Source: Trichomonas vaginalis G3 (lineage: Eukaryota > Parabasalia > Trichomonadida > Trichomonadidae). From it: DNA of 64,000 nt. The position numbers and the translations under genes were made by a program. Under the pieces are notes generated by a model. The model saw only the letters and a list, made by a program, of their open reading frames with translations, was not told the origin of the DNA and ran no database searches. Shown piece by piece: positions 19,501 to 28,781 of the stretch (positions are counted from its first letter, which is position 1; each line of letters begins with the position of its first letter). The stretch is from contig NC_067208.1 of the NCBI RefSeq assembly GCF_026262505.1, forward strand, positions 8,007,962 to 8,071,961, given 5' to 3'.

Positions 19501-20199
19501 AATAGCCTTAACAAAGAATTTTTCAAGTGATATTTTATATTCATCAACTATTTTATTATAAATATCATTATATGTTAAATGAAGTTCAGTTGTTGTTCCG
19601 TTCTTTGATATCTTAATTGTACTAATATCCTTTATAGGATTTATTTTTGCAACTGTTCCGCAGCATGAAACCTCATCATCTATGAAAAATTGAATCTTAA
19701 CGTCTGAATCTTGAACATCACAAAGAATGGCGATAATGTGAATTAATGATTCATAAGGTAAAATAATTAAACCAGATTGATCAATTAAATTTATTATTGA
19801 ATCATAATTATTAATTATTATATCACGGTAAATTTTCATTAATTCTGAATTAATGTCTATTTTATATGGCGCATTGCGACTGTAATCGTAGATTCCTGAG
19901 TTCTCGATGTTTGATGAAAGAGGTGGGGGGTATGTTGGATAAGTGGGAATTTCAACAGGTTCTTTACCGGGTTCAGATAAAATGATTGGGTCTCCATTCT
20001 CATGGTTTTCTTCATTCTCTTCATTCTTTGGTAAGTCACGAGTTAATAAATTTGGTTGAGTTGCTGACCTTGTTAATTCAGGGCTAACATTAACTTTAAC
20101 ATTTTGAATAATTCGTGATTTATCATCATTTACGTTATAACCAACCGTAATCTCTGCTTTTGCGTTAGTGTTCTTTTGACTTGTGAAACGTCTTCTCAT
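19498..20199 (-). CDS. Element 1 structural-cluster protein with YPPPL motif
   Basis: A 233-residue protein homologous to 55723-56304 of element 2. Both have a disordered polar N-terminus with a YPPPL motif (here TYPTYPPPLSS, about 88-98) and a C-terminal domain with L-x-x-I-Y-x-x-I, L-I-L-P, a Cys-Cys-Gly turn (VSCCGTV here, ITCCGIP there) and a final Y-N-x-x-Y..I-V/S-Y-x-x-x-L-x-F. Conservation between two otherwise divergent elements implies a core virion or morphogenesis role. YPxnL motifs are known ALIX-binding late domains in other viruses; applying that here is speculation. The start signal is TTTATTCAATTATAAATG. Confidence 0.65.
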   Translation of the reverse strand: MRRRFTSQKNTNAKAEITVGYNVNDDKSRIIQNVKVNVSPELTRSATQPNLLTRDLPKNEENEENHENGDPIILSEPGKEPVEIPTYPTYPPPLSSNIENSGIYDYSRNAPYKIDINSELMKIYRDIIINNYDSIINLIDQSGLIILPYESLIHIIAILCDVQDSDVKIQFFIDDEVSCCGTVAKINPIKDISTIKISKNGTTTELHLTYNDIYNKIVDEYKISLEKFFVKAI

Positions 20200-20390
20200 T
20201 TATAATTGAATAAAAAAAGAAAAATATATTTAAAGTTTTATTTAGTTGTTACGGTAATATCCCAAGGTTCATCATTGTTTGCTTATACTTTCTTTGTAAC
20301 TGCACCAATTATGTTATTGATATTGCTTTGAGTTTCTTCCAGTCTTATTTTATCATTTACATATCTTTAATCATTTCATTACATGCATTC
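20200..20390. other. Short spacer with possible decayed coding sequence
   Basis: About 190 bp between two minus-strand genes. It may hold the decayed C-terminal end of the next gene upstream; nothing firm. Confidence 0.3.
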
Positions 20391-21180
20391 TTAAAACCAT
20401 CTGATTTTTTCCAATTTACGTCTATCACTTTCTTTAATTAAATCAAAGTTATAACCTTGTTGAGAATAAAGTGGTTTCTTTATCAATTCCTTGAACGCTT
20501 CTGAAAGTGAAGATGAAGAAATTCTTGCCACTTGAATTGGTTTAAATTCTGCTTTCATTGCTTCTTTCTGTTCATTGAACACTGGATCGAATAAAGCAAC
20601 TTTAAAGAATTTCTTAGCTGGAATTTCAGGTCTCAAATTTGTATATTGACCATCAAACTGATTAACATATCGTGGTAATCCATCCGGTCCCTCTTCAATA
20701 GCGTTTAATTCTTCATTGAAATAAGAATATGGATTATAACGGTATGAATTAATTGGACCATGTTCACCTTCTCCAATGTATTGTTTAACAGCTTTTCCAT
20801 TTTCATCAAATTGCATAGGATAACATTCATTATATGCTTTACGTTTAGGATAATCAGATATAGTTAATTTATACCCATTTATGACTTTAATATTACCTTG
20901 ACCATCAGTAACGAAAACTTCATTTATACCATCAGGTTTTCCATTTGGTCCTGTAATGTCTGCTTCGTGTGCCTCCCAATTTGGACCATGACGTTTGGCA
21001 TATGCTTGAGCTTCTGGTAATGTTAAAACGTTTCTCATTTGTTTAACATCTTTTTGAAGACCGGCAACAATGTGGACTAATTCTTTCATTCCATCAGGAA
21101 CTTTCATATTTCTAATATTCACCCTTTTTTGTTTGTCCCTGTTTTAATGGAACCTGTAGAAGATTTGCTATTTCTGTCAT
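20391..21180 (-). pseudogene. Element 1 hypothetical virion-cluster protein, broken
   Basis: About 260 residues of conserved-looking sequence ([98 protein letters not shown]). The G-x-x-D-G-I-x-E-V-x-V and Y-P-x-R-x-x-Y blocks look like a well-defined globular protein, but I cannot name the family. It lies between the YPPPL protein and the ATPase, so a virion-assembly role is plausible. It looks broken, with one or two breaks. Confidence 0.5.
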
Positions 21181-21216
21181 GTTTAATTATAAATAAAAAA
21201 TAAAAATTATAAAAAG

Positions 21217-22038
21217 TTAATCAAATTTAACACTTCCTTTATTTAAATCAACTATTATTTTCCCATGTTCTCCTAATTGCTGATATTGTGTGTAAAGTTT
21301 CATTAATGCTCATTGGTAAATTCACTTGATAAAGCATAACGTTCAATGTCTGTTGACGACAAAAACCACTGAAAATGAAAAGTGTTGATAGATTTGATTT
21401 AATGTTTGTGGCTTAATATGCTTTGAAGTATTGAACAGCCATGAAAAATGAACACTGAATGTGTCGACATTGGAGTTAATAACTGATTAAAATATGATTT
21501 CTCATTTGTTATTAGTTTTGATTTCACGCATCATCTAGAAAAATGAGTGAATGCAAAAATTCTCTATCAAAATTTGAAATAGAAAGTGTTTCAAATAATT
21601 CATCCCGTTGTTTATCAATAATTTTATCCTCTAATCCTTGCTTCTTGATTGTATTATATAATTCTTTATACATTAAAAAGTTTTTTAAATAATCTTCTGC
21701 TTCTTCTTGTGATAAATAAATAATTGGAATTTTGATTAAATGCTTTAAAGATTCAAATGTATCATCTGAAGGTGAACCTGAACGGTTGATATAAATTAAC
21801 ACATGTGAATGGGGGAAGTGTTAGCAATAATGATAATTTGTTTTAATATCGTTAATGTTTTACCTTTATTTTGTTTACCAATTGCTGCAGTGATTGAATT
21901 TAAGTAACATTCAGAATATGGAATTTTCATTAATTTTTCCTTAGATAGAGCATTTCTATTATCACTCAATGCTTCATTAATCATATCATCTACGTATGTA
22001 TTATATACTCCTGCTAATTCTTCAGAATTTAAATCCAT
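21217..22038 (-). pseudogene. Genome-packaging ATPase (A32/FtsK-like), broken
   Basis: A Walker A-like AAIGKQNKGKTLTILKQII (about 21850-21900) follows an N-terminal helix-rich stretch. ELFETLSISNFDREFLHSLIFLDDA contains a Walker B-like hydrophobic-DD (LIFLDD). The C-terminus (QQLGEHGKIIVDLNKGSVKFD) is also coding-like. Position beside the major capsid gene and resemblance to the intact ATPase of element 2 (49181-50080) support the call. Two to three breaks are likely. This enzyme would pump the genome into the capsid. Confidence 0.6.
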
Positions 22039-22072
22039 TTAATCAAAAATAAATTTATAATTTTAAACATTT

Positions 22073-23699
22073 CTATTCATCAATATTTCATCATATGAAC
22101 TTCTATACTGTGGTGGTGTACCTGTTGGATGATATTTCAAACCTTCATCCGGTGTCCATGTCCAATACGTAGTCCTAGTAAACCAAACCTGAGGAGGATT
22201 TGTCACTTTGAACAGTAAGTGTCATTTTCACCCTGAATGATTGGATAAGCTTTCACTTGTACTGTAACTTGTGAGTTGAAAGTTTCTAATCCATCAAAGA
22301 ATATACCCGCTCCATCACGTTGAACTGGAATAGTGCATAAGAATGAAGTTTGGTCTTTCCATGTTCTAGCTAATGGGTGCCATTATCATCATTCAGTGGT
22401 CTAGTTAATGAGTCCTCGTATTCTTCGTGCATTCATTCACTCCATCTAAATCAGAAGCTTGAAGCATACGTGTAAAGAATATGTCGCCCACTGTGGTCAT
22501 CGCTTGATCGGGGAAGTTTCTGGAATCTATAGTGACCTGAAGACCTCGAAGCATTGGATTTTCTAAAACTGTTCTTTGCATTGCATTCTTCGGAAATGTT
22601 AACACAACATCTGTAACATTATGAAGAGCGTATGAGAAATCTGAGCTGATACCTTCAGGAGTGATGCAACCTCCATTTAGTGAACGAACGTCAATATGTT
22701 GAGCTGGAATCATGAATGGATCTTCCTTACTGAATAAACGTGGTATTGCTTTAACTGATTCTTCAATTAAACCGTATCCTGGTGTAATGCATTTATCCTC
22801 TAAAACTTCCATCTTTGTGCATGAAATAATAACGTCATCAACTGTTGCGTCAGCAGATGTAGCGGCTAAGCTTGTAATTAATTTGGCAGGAAGTCCGATT
22901 TGTTGGAATTTGCGATCATATTTATAAACATGATTCATAATCTTTTCATAATTTTCATCAGTTATCTTTTCATAAACGTAATTTTGTAAATCAGCAACTC
23001 TTAACGGGTCAACCTGACAAAATACTAAAGTATCCCTGAAAACATAATATTTAAGAATGATTTCACCAAATGATTTAGGATAATCATCGAACGCCTGAAA
23101 TGCTAACAAATCATTTACCGGAATAATCATATCAAAAGTGATATCAACTTCTTCATTTGCTTTCTTGAAAACTTCTGAAGGGTCAATATATTTACCACAT
23201 ACTGAGTTATCATATTTTTGAACATTATTATATAACGAATGAACAAACTTTTTAACTTTCCTTTCTGATTTTGGTTTATATGTTGCAAATGCGAAAGATT
23301 CACGGCGCAATCCATCTGAAGATAACCGGCATCACCTCTTTCGGTTTCTACTTCTAATTGTTTAAAGCTTTGATTTGATGATTTGTAACCAACGAATAAA
23401 CGCATGCATTTAAAAGCGGCATCACATGTGAAAGCTTTATTTGAAACTAGAGTTGCTTTAACTTTGCGTTTAATATATGTGTCACCTAATTGGTTCACAT
23501 CATGAGCCGGATTTGTAATTCTTAAATGAGTTTGTTTATCATCAAAATATGGAGTATCAGAGTCATAGCATGAACTTTCAAGTTCTCTATAATATCTTCT
23601 ACCATCATTCTTCGCGAATATTTCATTTATCTTTTCGAATGAATGAAACACATTTCCATTAATCGGTTTAGTGTTTGGCACCAAATAGTTAGTCGTCAT
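22073..23699 (-). pseudogene. Major capsid protein (double jelly-roll type), broken
   Basis: About 540 codons of capsid-like sequence. The N-terminal arm reads MTTNYLVPNTKPINGNVF. Next come beta-rich segments (FTCDAAFKCMRLFVGYKS, VDITFDMIIPVNDLLAF, PKSFGEIILKYYVFRDTLVFCQVDP), then QHIDVRSLNGGCITPEG, VVLTFPKNAMQRTVLENPMLRGLQVTIDSRNFPD, and a C-terminal region with TIPVQRDGAGIFFDGLETF. Size, place next to the ATPase and beta-rich character fit the Polinton double jelly-roll capsid protein; the assignment is by pattern and context. It looks broken, with two or three breaks. A T-rich TTTAATAATAAATG signal precedes the start. Confidence 0.6.
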
Positions 23700-23717
23700 T
23701 TATTATTAAATAAAAAA
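23697..23717 (-). promoter_or_regulatory. T-rich plus TAATAATAAATG start signal of the capsid gene
   Basis: Read on the minus strand, TTTTTTATTTAATAATAAATG differs by one base from the signal at 6282, 24289 and 25175. Several other genes of element 1 have looser versions ending TAAATG. Confidence 0.5.
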
Positions 23718-23768
23718 TCAAAATTAAAAGATGAAAATGAATTTTTAATTTTAATGAAATAATCAACT

Positions 23769-23982
23769 ATGGCTGCAGGATCTTTAAGAAACTGTGGGAT
23801 AAAGTAAAAAGAGGAGCGCATAAAGTTTGGGAAACAATGAAGAAAGGAGCAAATTGGATATTTAAGAATAAAGAAGTAATTAGTGACGTTGCTGAATCAA
23901 TAACACCAAAAGCCGCCCCAATAAGAGAAATATTAAATAAAGGAGAAAAAGTTTATCAAAGACTACAACCGATACTAAGATA
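23769..23982 (+). pseudogene. Small amphipathic protein, plus-strand copy, broken
   Basis: About 70 codons related to the mirror-image gene at 24004-24240: both start MAAG and have a KLWD..K..W pattern, here with KKGANWIFKNKEVISDVAESITP. It looks broken, with about one break. See the intact copy for the role. Confidence 0.45.
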
Positions 23983-24003
23983 AAAATAATATTTATTTTT
24001 CCA

Positions 24004-24240
24004 CTATCTACCTCCTATTTTATTAAGTATTCCTTCAGCTATTCCACCAATTGCGTTACCTGCTTGTGCTCCCATCGCTGGATTACCTGCTTTAGTACCT
24101 AATACTCCACCTATGATAGTTCCTGCCGTTTTCGCTACTGGTGCCAAAAAGTTTGCAACGGGTTTAATAATCTTTTGATGAACCCAACTTGCAGCTTTCT
24201 TAATTCCATCCCATAATTTTTTAAAGAATCCTGCCGCCAT
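24004..24240 (-). CDS. Small amphipathic, glycine-rich virion-type protein
   Basis: 78 residues: MAAGFFKKLWDGIKKAASWVHQKIIKPVANFLAP forms an amphipathic basic helix region, followed by a glycine/alanine-rich hydrophobic stretch (AGTIIGGVLGTKAGNPAMGAQAGNAIGGIAEGIL). The layout recalls small membrane-active virion proteins of adenovirus pVI/pX type and the element 2 protein at 50091-50498 (VIGAGFNIANKLFPQVGQVGGVIGSLGERI). Function is inferred from composition and context. Convergent with the broken copy at 23769. Confidence 0.6.
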   Translation of the reverse strand: MAAGFFKKLWDGIKKAASWVHQKIIKPVANFLAPVAKTAGTIIGGVLGTKAGNPAMGAQAGNAIGGIAEGILNKIGGR

Positions 24241-24306
24241 TTCTGATTTAATATTAATTAAAAAATATATTTCATCACTTATATTCTAATTTTTATTTAA
24301 TGATAA

Positions 24307-24687
24307 ATGAAACCGATTTTAAAAATAAATGAAACAAAGGAGGAAGAAATAAATGAAAGTGAAAATGTTCAACAAAAAATAAACGTTGTTAAACCAATTA
24401 CTGAAATAAAAATTTTTTCATCTGTTGAAGAATTTAATGACTATTATGCTAATAATAAAAAATTATTTGAAGAATTGACAACATGTAAATTGAATAAAAT
24501 GTTTAAAGTTGATGGATTCAAAATTTCAAAAATAAAAGGAGTGGTTAGTTTGAAATCTATTCCTCAATCAAGAATCACCTCATTAATGAAAATAGATGAT
24601 TTAACAAAAAGAATAGAAATTATTGAAGAGCGAATGAATCAAATAATTGATTTCATAAATCATGACTCGTTGAGCCCGGGTCCTTAA
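24307..24687 (+). CDS. Element 1 hypothetical protein with C-terminal coiled coil
   Basis: 126 residues. A Glu/Asn-rich N-terminus is followed by IKIFSSVEEFNDYYANNKKLFEELTTC and a C-terminal helix (MKIDDLTKRIEIIEERMNQIIDFI) likely to oligomerise. The start is set by the TTTTTATTTAATGATAAATG signal. Its 3' end faces the minus-strand gene 11 bp away, with a GC-rich palindromic patch between. Not recognised. Confidence 0.55.
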   Translation: MKPILKINETKEEEINESENVQQKINVVKPITEIKIFSSVEEFNDYYANNKKLFEELTTCKLNKMFKVDGFKISKIKGVVSLKSIPQSRITSLMKIDDLTKRIEIIEERMNQIIDFINHDSLSPGP

Positions 24688-24710
24688 AGCCCAAGACTTA
24701 AAGTCCATCA
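24664..24710. terminator. GC-rich palindromic patch between convergent genes
   Basis: GAGCCCGGGTCC, TTAAAGCCC and GACTTAAAGTCC lie across the two facing stop codons. Word content (AGCCC, TTAAAGTCC) overlaps that of the hairpin at 7395-7432. A possible bidirectional 3'-end signal. Confidence 0.3.
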
Positions 24711-25177
24711 CTGAGTTCAAGGTTATATTCATCAAATATTTCATTATTAAATGCAACTTCTGCTAGTTTATTTATTTTTTCAATACGATCATTTGAAAGT
24801 CTATCGTTTAATTTTTTCTGAAGTTTTTCATTTTCTAGTTCTGAAACTTTATTTGGATGATATTTAAACCCGTTAAATTCTTTTTCCTCAGTTTTGATCA
24901 TTAATTTACAAAGAACTTTTGTGGTTGAAATTCGTTTAAACCATTTATCATTAATATTTGTTATAAATTCAATATCTGGAATTAATTCCCAAATTTTTGC
25001 ATTTTCAATTAATTTATTATCAAATGCAAAAGCAATAGGTTTAATATTAAACTTACCTTTATAATATATACTTTCTACATAATCATTGAAATAAACATCT
25101 ACTTGTTTAACATTTTCAAGAATTGGTGAAAGAACATCCATTAATTGATTGACGGTTACGAATCTTGATCCACTCAT
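24698..25177 (-). CDS. Element 1 hypothetical protein next to the right TIR
   Basis: 159 residues (MSGSRFVTVNQLMDVLSPIL, DVYFNDYVESIYYKGKFNIKPIAFAFDNKLI, DKWFKRISTTKVLCKLMIKTEEKEF), with a helical C-terminus. Its first codons lie at the inner edge of the right TIR, mirroring the 361-codon gene at the left end: the TIR supplies the same start signal and the bases ATGAG to two unrelated genes. No family is recognised. Confidence 0.55.
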   Translation of the reverse strand: MSGSRFVTVNQLMDVLSPILENVKQVDVYFNDYVESIYYKGKFNIKPIAFAFDNKLIENAKIWELIPDIEFITNINDKWFKRISTTKVLCKLMIKTEEKEFNGFKYHPNKVSELENEKLQKKLNDRLSNDRIEKINKLAEVAFNNEIFDEYNLELSDGL

Positions 25178-25985
25178 TTATCATTAAATAAAAAAATAAA
25201 TTATTCAAAAAATGTAAGACATGAATTTTTAAAGTTTATTTTTCATTCATGAAAATAATTATTTCTAATTTCTTTTACTCTCTCGTACATACTAGATTTA
25301 AAGAATTCAGAACTTTTACCATAATCTCCTAAATGTTTTCTTATCCCTAACGTGTGCCAGTTATTATATGAAACTGAATAAACTTTATCTTTATCTTTAC
25401 ACCTTTCATCACTTCCAATATATTTATATTTCAATTTTGATTTAGCATTTTCATATTCATTAACGTTTAATAATTCACAGTCTTCCTTTTTAAATAAATG
25501 TTTTATGTATTCAGGATTTAATACTCTACGTTTATATGCTCCTAACTTAGTTCTAAAGGTTTTTCTACAAAATTTAGGAATTCCATCCTCTTTAATGTCA
25601 TCAATGATTTCCATTTCATTATTTTCAATTTCTTCTTCCCGTTTATGAGGTCTTTGATTATGACTCCATTGATTCCATGAAATTAAATATTCTTTATCAT
25701 TATATTTATACCTCATTAGCTTATTTTGGCTTTCATATTCATTTAATAATTCACAATCTTCATTTTTAAATTGAAGTTTAACCCATTCAGGATTTAAACA
25801 ATGTTTAATTAATCGCGGAATATCTGACATCATCTATATATAGCTTCTTTTATAAAAGATAAAAAAATAAATTATTTTAAAATTAATGTTAATTTTTTAA
25901 TGATTTATAAATAAATATATTTTAAAGCATCGTCTATATATAGATGTAACAAAAAAAGTCACTAAACCCGCACTCATATACTACT
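25173..25985 (-). repeat. Element 1 right terminal inverted repeat (813 bp)
   Basis: Reverse complement of 5493-6305, with no difference noticed. It ends CTCATATACTACT. Confidence 0.9.
25243..25833 (-). CDS. TIR-encoded two-repeat protein, right copy
   Basis: The 196-residue product is identical to that of 5645-6235. Having the gene in both TIRs means two identical doses, and gene conversion between ends would keep it intact. See the left copy for the module structure. It is read inward from the right end. Confidence 0.75.
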   Translation of the reverse strand: MMSDIPRLIKHCLNPEWVKLQFKNEDCELLNEYESQNKLMRYKYNDKEYLISWNQWSHNQRPHKREEEIENNEMEIIDDIKEDGIPKFCRKTFRTKLGAYKRRVLNPEYIKHLFKKEDCELLNVNEYENAKSKLKYKYIGSDERCKDKDKVYSVSYNNWHTLGIRKHLGDYGKSSEFFKSSMYERVKEIRNNYFHE

Positions 25986-25991
25986 TTTTCA
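25986..25991. repeat. Target-site duplication of element 1, right copy (TTTTCA)
   Basis: Matches 5487-5492. The flanks rejoin as GATTTTCAATATT; the paralogous stretch near 29921-29940 reads GATTTTCAATTTT with no insertion. Confidence 0.85.
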
Positions 25992-26110
25992 ATATTAGTT
26001 GATTTTATATCGAAAATGCATTAATAAAGGACATTTTCATGAGTCAATATAAATGATATAAAGGTTAGTGGATGTAAATAATAAGAAAAAAATAATTTTG
26101 AAAATTTTTG

Positions 26111-26311
26111 TTACAGAAAAAAATTATTAAAAATTTTAGCTATGTATAGATTGACAATGTCATATTTTGTTTTTTGATAAGGGTTTCTTGGCGGATATGT
26201 TGGAGGAGCTACATAAATAGGATATTGTGCACCATATTGAGGTTGCTGTTGATTTTGAGCAAAAATACGGGCGGGATACCTAGAATATGAAGAAAATAAG
26301 TGCAATTTCAT
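26111..26311 (-). CDS. Hypothetical short host protein, Q/P/Y-rich
   Basis: 66 codons with a Gln/Pro/Tyr-rich centre (QNQQQPQYGAQYPIYVAPPTYPPRNPY). This is compositionally unlike random AT-rich DNA, which is the only support. It lies about 100 bp beyond the 3' end of the AIG1-type gene, on the same strand. It may be a short gene or the remnant of a longer one. Confidence 0.25.
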   Translation of the reverse strand: MKLHLFSSYSRYPARIFAQNQQQPQYGAQYPIYVAPPTYPPRNPYQKTKYDIVNLYIAKIFNNFFL

Positions 26312-26407
26312 TATTTTAGTTTATAAACTACAATTTTTCGATTTTTACTAGAACCTGAAATATAAATCAAAAGTTTTTTTTATAAGGTTTCATGTAACAT
26401 CACATAT

Positions 26408-27679
26408 TTATGGTTTTGGAGGAATAAGTTTACCTAAAAAAATACTACCTATAGTTGCCACTGTTAACAGCAATTTTTCAAATATGCTAGGTTTTTCTAA
26501 TTCTTTTATCACAACTGGCTTATTTTTCACAAAATTTGAAATTCGGGTTCCTGGGATTTCTTGAAATTCTCCAAAACTTGCTTCTCCATCAGGATTAATT
26601 TTAATCATTCGCTTGAAAGAGGCTTTAATACGATTGTATCCTCCTTCTGCTGGTTCTGTCGACTCTTTTTCTATAACTTCTTCATGAGTCTTTGTCTCTC
26701 CAACAAGAACTTTATTTTCTCTGGCAATTGTCCAGTTTCCTTCTTTCTTCTCATTAGTCTTAAAGAAGAATGTAACTTCCCTTACTAAATCGTGCCTGAT
26801 TTCATATTTATTGCCATTCTCGTATGTATATCCAACCAAAACATTGTTTTGATTTTCTTCATGCACTTCCACTATCTTTTCTTTGTATTCCTTGATTGTT
26901 TCCCAATCTGAATAGCGAATATCTTTTTTATTAGTATTGGATATACATTTGAGTCTGATACTATCAATGTACTTATCATATGTAACATTGCCTTCAGTAA
27001 TAATATCAACCCGAACTCTTTCCTCTTTTTCTTCTTCTGCTGTGTATCCATATGTTGCTTCTTTAATATCAGCTGAACTAAATTTCTTTCGACTGACAGC
27101 CCAACCATGAAATTGAGTCATACTTTGAACGCAAAATTCTTTATCTGGCTTATGGCAATTTACATAATAAAATGGAATGTTAGGAGTTTCTTTGGCACCT
27201 GAAATTTCTTGTAAATACTTTGCTAACAATGGTCTGTATTCATTATCTCTAGTTTGTCTATCTGGATATGTTGAACTACTAAATGTCCAAATTACACAAA
27301 GATGAGAAAGGATCACATCTCCAAAGGCATCATAAATGAACTTGACAACATCTTTTACTCCTTTTGTTAATCTCATCAACGGTGCTTGGATGACAATTCC
27401 AATAGCATTGATACCAGTTTGTAAGTTTTTAAGATATTGCGCAAGCCTTTCAATTTGTTCTTCTGTAATATGGTCACCATCGTCGAAGCCTTCTGTATCA
27501 ATCACAATTCTCTCTGTACCATTTATAATCTTTGATGACTGTTTGGGAACTAAGGTACATGCATGCGGTTTATCACTTGTCTCGAATACATTTTCCTTTA
27601 AGTACATGTTACCTATAGAGCTTTTTCCTGATCCTGTATCGCCAATAAACATAACAACAACACTTTTTTCGTCTTCCAT
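26408..27679 (-). CDS. AIG1/IMAP-type GTPase with C-terminal membrane anchor
   Basis: A 423-residue host protein starting MEDEKSVVVMFIGDTGSGKSS. G1 is GDTGSGKSSIGN, G3 is IDTEGFDDGD, and the domain continues with LTKGVKDVVKFIYDAFGD..HLCVIWTFSS, as in AIG1/IMAP (septin-related) GTPases. The C-terminal 200 residues are beta-rich. The last 25 (FEKLLLTVATIGSIFLGKLI) form a hydrophobic tail anchor, so it probably sits on an internal membrane. I prefer 27679 to the more distal in-frame ATG at 27745 because a TCACTT initiator lies 15 bases upstream, as usual in trichomonads. Confidence 0.85.
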   Translation of the reverse strand: MEDEKSVVVMFIGDTGSGKSSIGNMYLKENVFETSDKPHACTLVPKQSSKIINGTERIVIDTEGFDDGDHITEEQIERLAQYLKNLQTGINAIGIVIQAPLMRLTKGVKDVVKFIYDAFGDVILSHLCVIWTFSSSTYPDRQTRDNEYRPLLAKYLQEISGAKETPNIPFYYVNCHKPDKEFCVQSMTQFHGWAVSRKKFSSADIKEATYGYTAEEEKEERVRVDIITEGNVTYDKYIDSIRLKCISNTNKKDIRYSDWETIKEYKEKIVEVHEENQNNVLVGYTYENGNKYEIRHDLVREVTFFFKTNEKKEGNWTIARENKVLVGETKTHEEVIEKESTEPAEGGYNRIKASFKRMIKINPDGEASFGEFQEIPGTRISNFVKNKPVVIKELEKPSIFEKLLLTVATIGSIFLGKLIPPKP

Positions 27680-28423
27680 GTTGAAAAATGAAGTGACAAA
27701 TAATTTTGTGAATTTTAACCCAAATATTGTATATTCAATTTTCATGACAACATTATTATATTTAAGTATATTCCTAATGTCATTATAAATCTTTATTTAT
27801 AAATAAGTATAGTGGTTTTTTAAATTAATATCACTTCACTTCTATATCTAAACTTTGAAATTGAATTCAAATCATCTGTAACCTCAAAATATCTAGATGT
27901 TGGAACGTTGTAAAACTCTCTAGTAAGTATTAGCTGTTTTATTCACAAAATTCAACAAATGACATTGATTTAAAATATTTCGTAAATAGTTGAAATTTCT
28001 ACCAACTATCATGATTAATATAACATAAAATTTGGATCATAACAGATTCATGTTAATTAATCGATTTGTAAATGATGTGGTTTCTTTTTATTTCTAAAAT
28101 TGATAATTTATTGTTTATAGTTTATTTATTATCATATAGTCCTATAAATTAAACATTTTTTATAGCTACCAATAATTAGAAAAAGATTATTTTTTGACAA
28201 TTAATTTCGAACAATCAAAGCATTCATCTGAATATATTTGAAGTGGGATAATGGGAACAATGAGTAAATAATTGATGGATTGGTTAATGTGAATGTTCAA
28301 TGATGATTTACTTCATAATTTTCAATTTAATCTTTATAAATCAAATATAATTATATAATTTCTACATTTGCTGACGTTTATGAGGATTCAAGTATGAGGA
28401 AGCAATGTTTATGAGAAATATGT
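27680..28423. other. Intergenic, with a possible beta-helix gene scrap
   Basis: No gene seen. At about 27823-27925 the minus strand reads REFYNVPTSRYFEVTDDLNS, which faintly recalls the W-K-x-F-Y..P-T-S block of the Pmp-like family; too short to be sure. Confidence 0.3.
27691..27696 (-). promoter_or_regulatory. Trichomonad-type initiator (TCACTT) of the GTPase gene
   Basis: On the minus strand TCACTTCATTTTTCAAC runs up to the ATG. It fits the Trichomonas Inr consensus TCA(+1)Y(T/A), placing the start of transcription about 15 bases before the start codon. Confidence 0.55.
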
Positions 28424-28757
28424 ACCGTATATAAAAAGGTCCAAGGAATTATTTTTTGTCCAAGGAATGCTATCAAAACATGATCGGCAGTATTCAAATT
28501 GCTGGCAAAAATGTCAAAAAATAAGAATAATATGAATTTTTTACTACTTTGGATTATTGTAGATACTTGAAATATATAAAATCATAAACAATTAGTTATT
28601 AAGTATTTATTTATTAGATAAAAATGATACCATATTCCGCTTATTTTTTTCCGCTCTGCCAGTGGTTTGAATATTCATTCTAATTGCCCACACCGCAGAT
28701 GTTTTGATAGAATTTCTTGGACAAAAATTAATTCCTTGGAATTTTTTATCGACGGTA
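28424..28757. mobile_element. MITE-like element with long imperfect TIRs
   Basis: The ends are inverted repeats of about 50 bp or more: CCGTATATAAAAAGGTCC, AAGGAATTATTTTTTGTCC and AAGGAATGCTATCAAAACAT on the left are matched, with scattered differences, by the right end read in reverse. TA stands at both outer edges, as in Tc1/mariner-type insertions. No coding capacity. It lies just past the 3' end of a broken Pmp-like gene. Confidence 0.6.
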
Positions 28758-28781
28758 TTTTGAATTTATTCTTTGATTGTC

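Larger units (their letters stand above)
5493..25985. mobile_element. Polinton/Maverick element 1, full length, broken
   Basis: A 20.5-kb element with 813-bp TIRs, termini AGTAG..CTACT and 6-bp TSDs. It holds the Polinton set: protein-primed polymerase B, RVE-type integrase, packaging ATPase, double jelly-roll-type major capsid gene and small structural genes. Added to these are a primase/SF3-helicase gene and a phage-collar-type fibre gene. The two TIRs read as identical throughout, which points to a recent insertion, but several genes look broken; I estimate eight to ten breaks over the whole element. Replication and integration genes lie mostly on the plus strand (left half), structural genes mostly on the minus strand (right half). 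The paralogous host site near 29927-29932 appears to be an empty target. Confidence 0.93.

Noticed and set aside
24004-24240. Bacteriocin or toxin-like peptide reading of the glycine-rich protein
   Set aside because: The glycine-rich amphipathic pattern fits small virion proteins better, given the capsid gene next to it and a similar gene beside the ATPase of element 2.
27336-27788. 150-codon plus-strand frame opposite the AIG1-type GTPase gene
   Set aside because: Antisense of the well-supported G domain.
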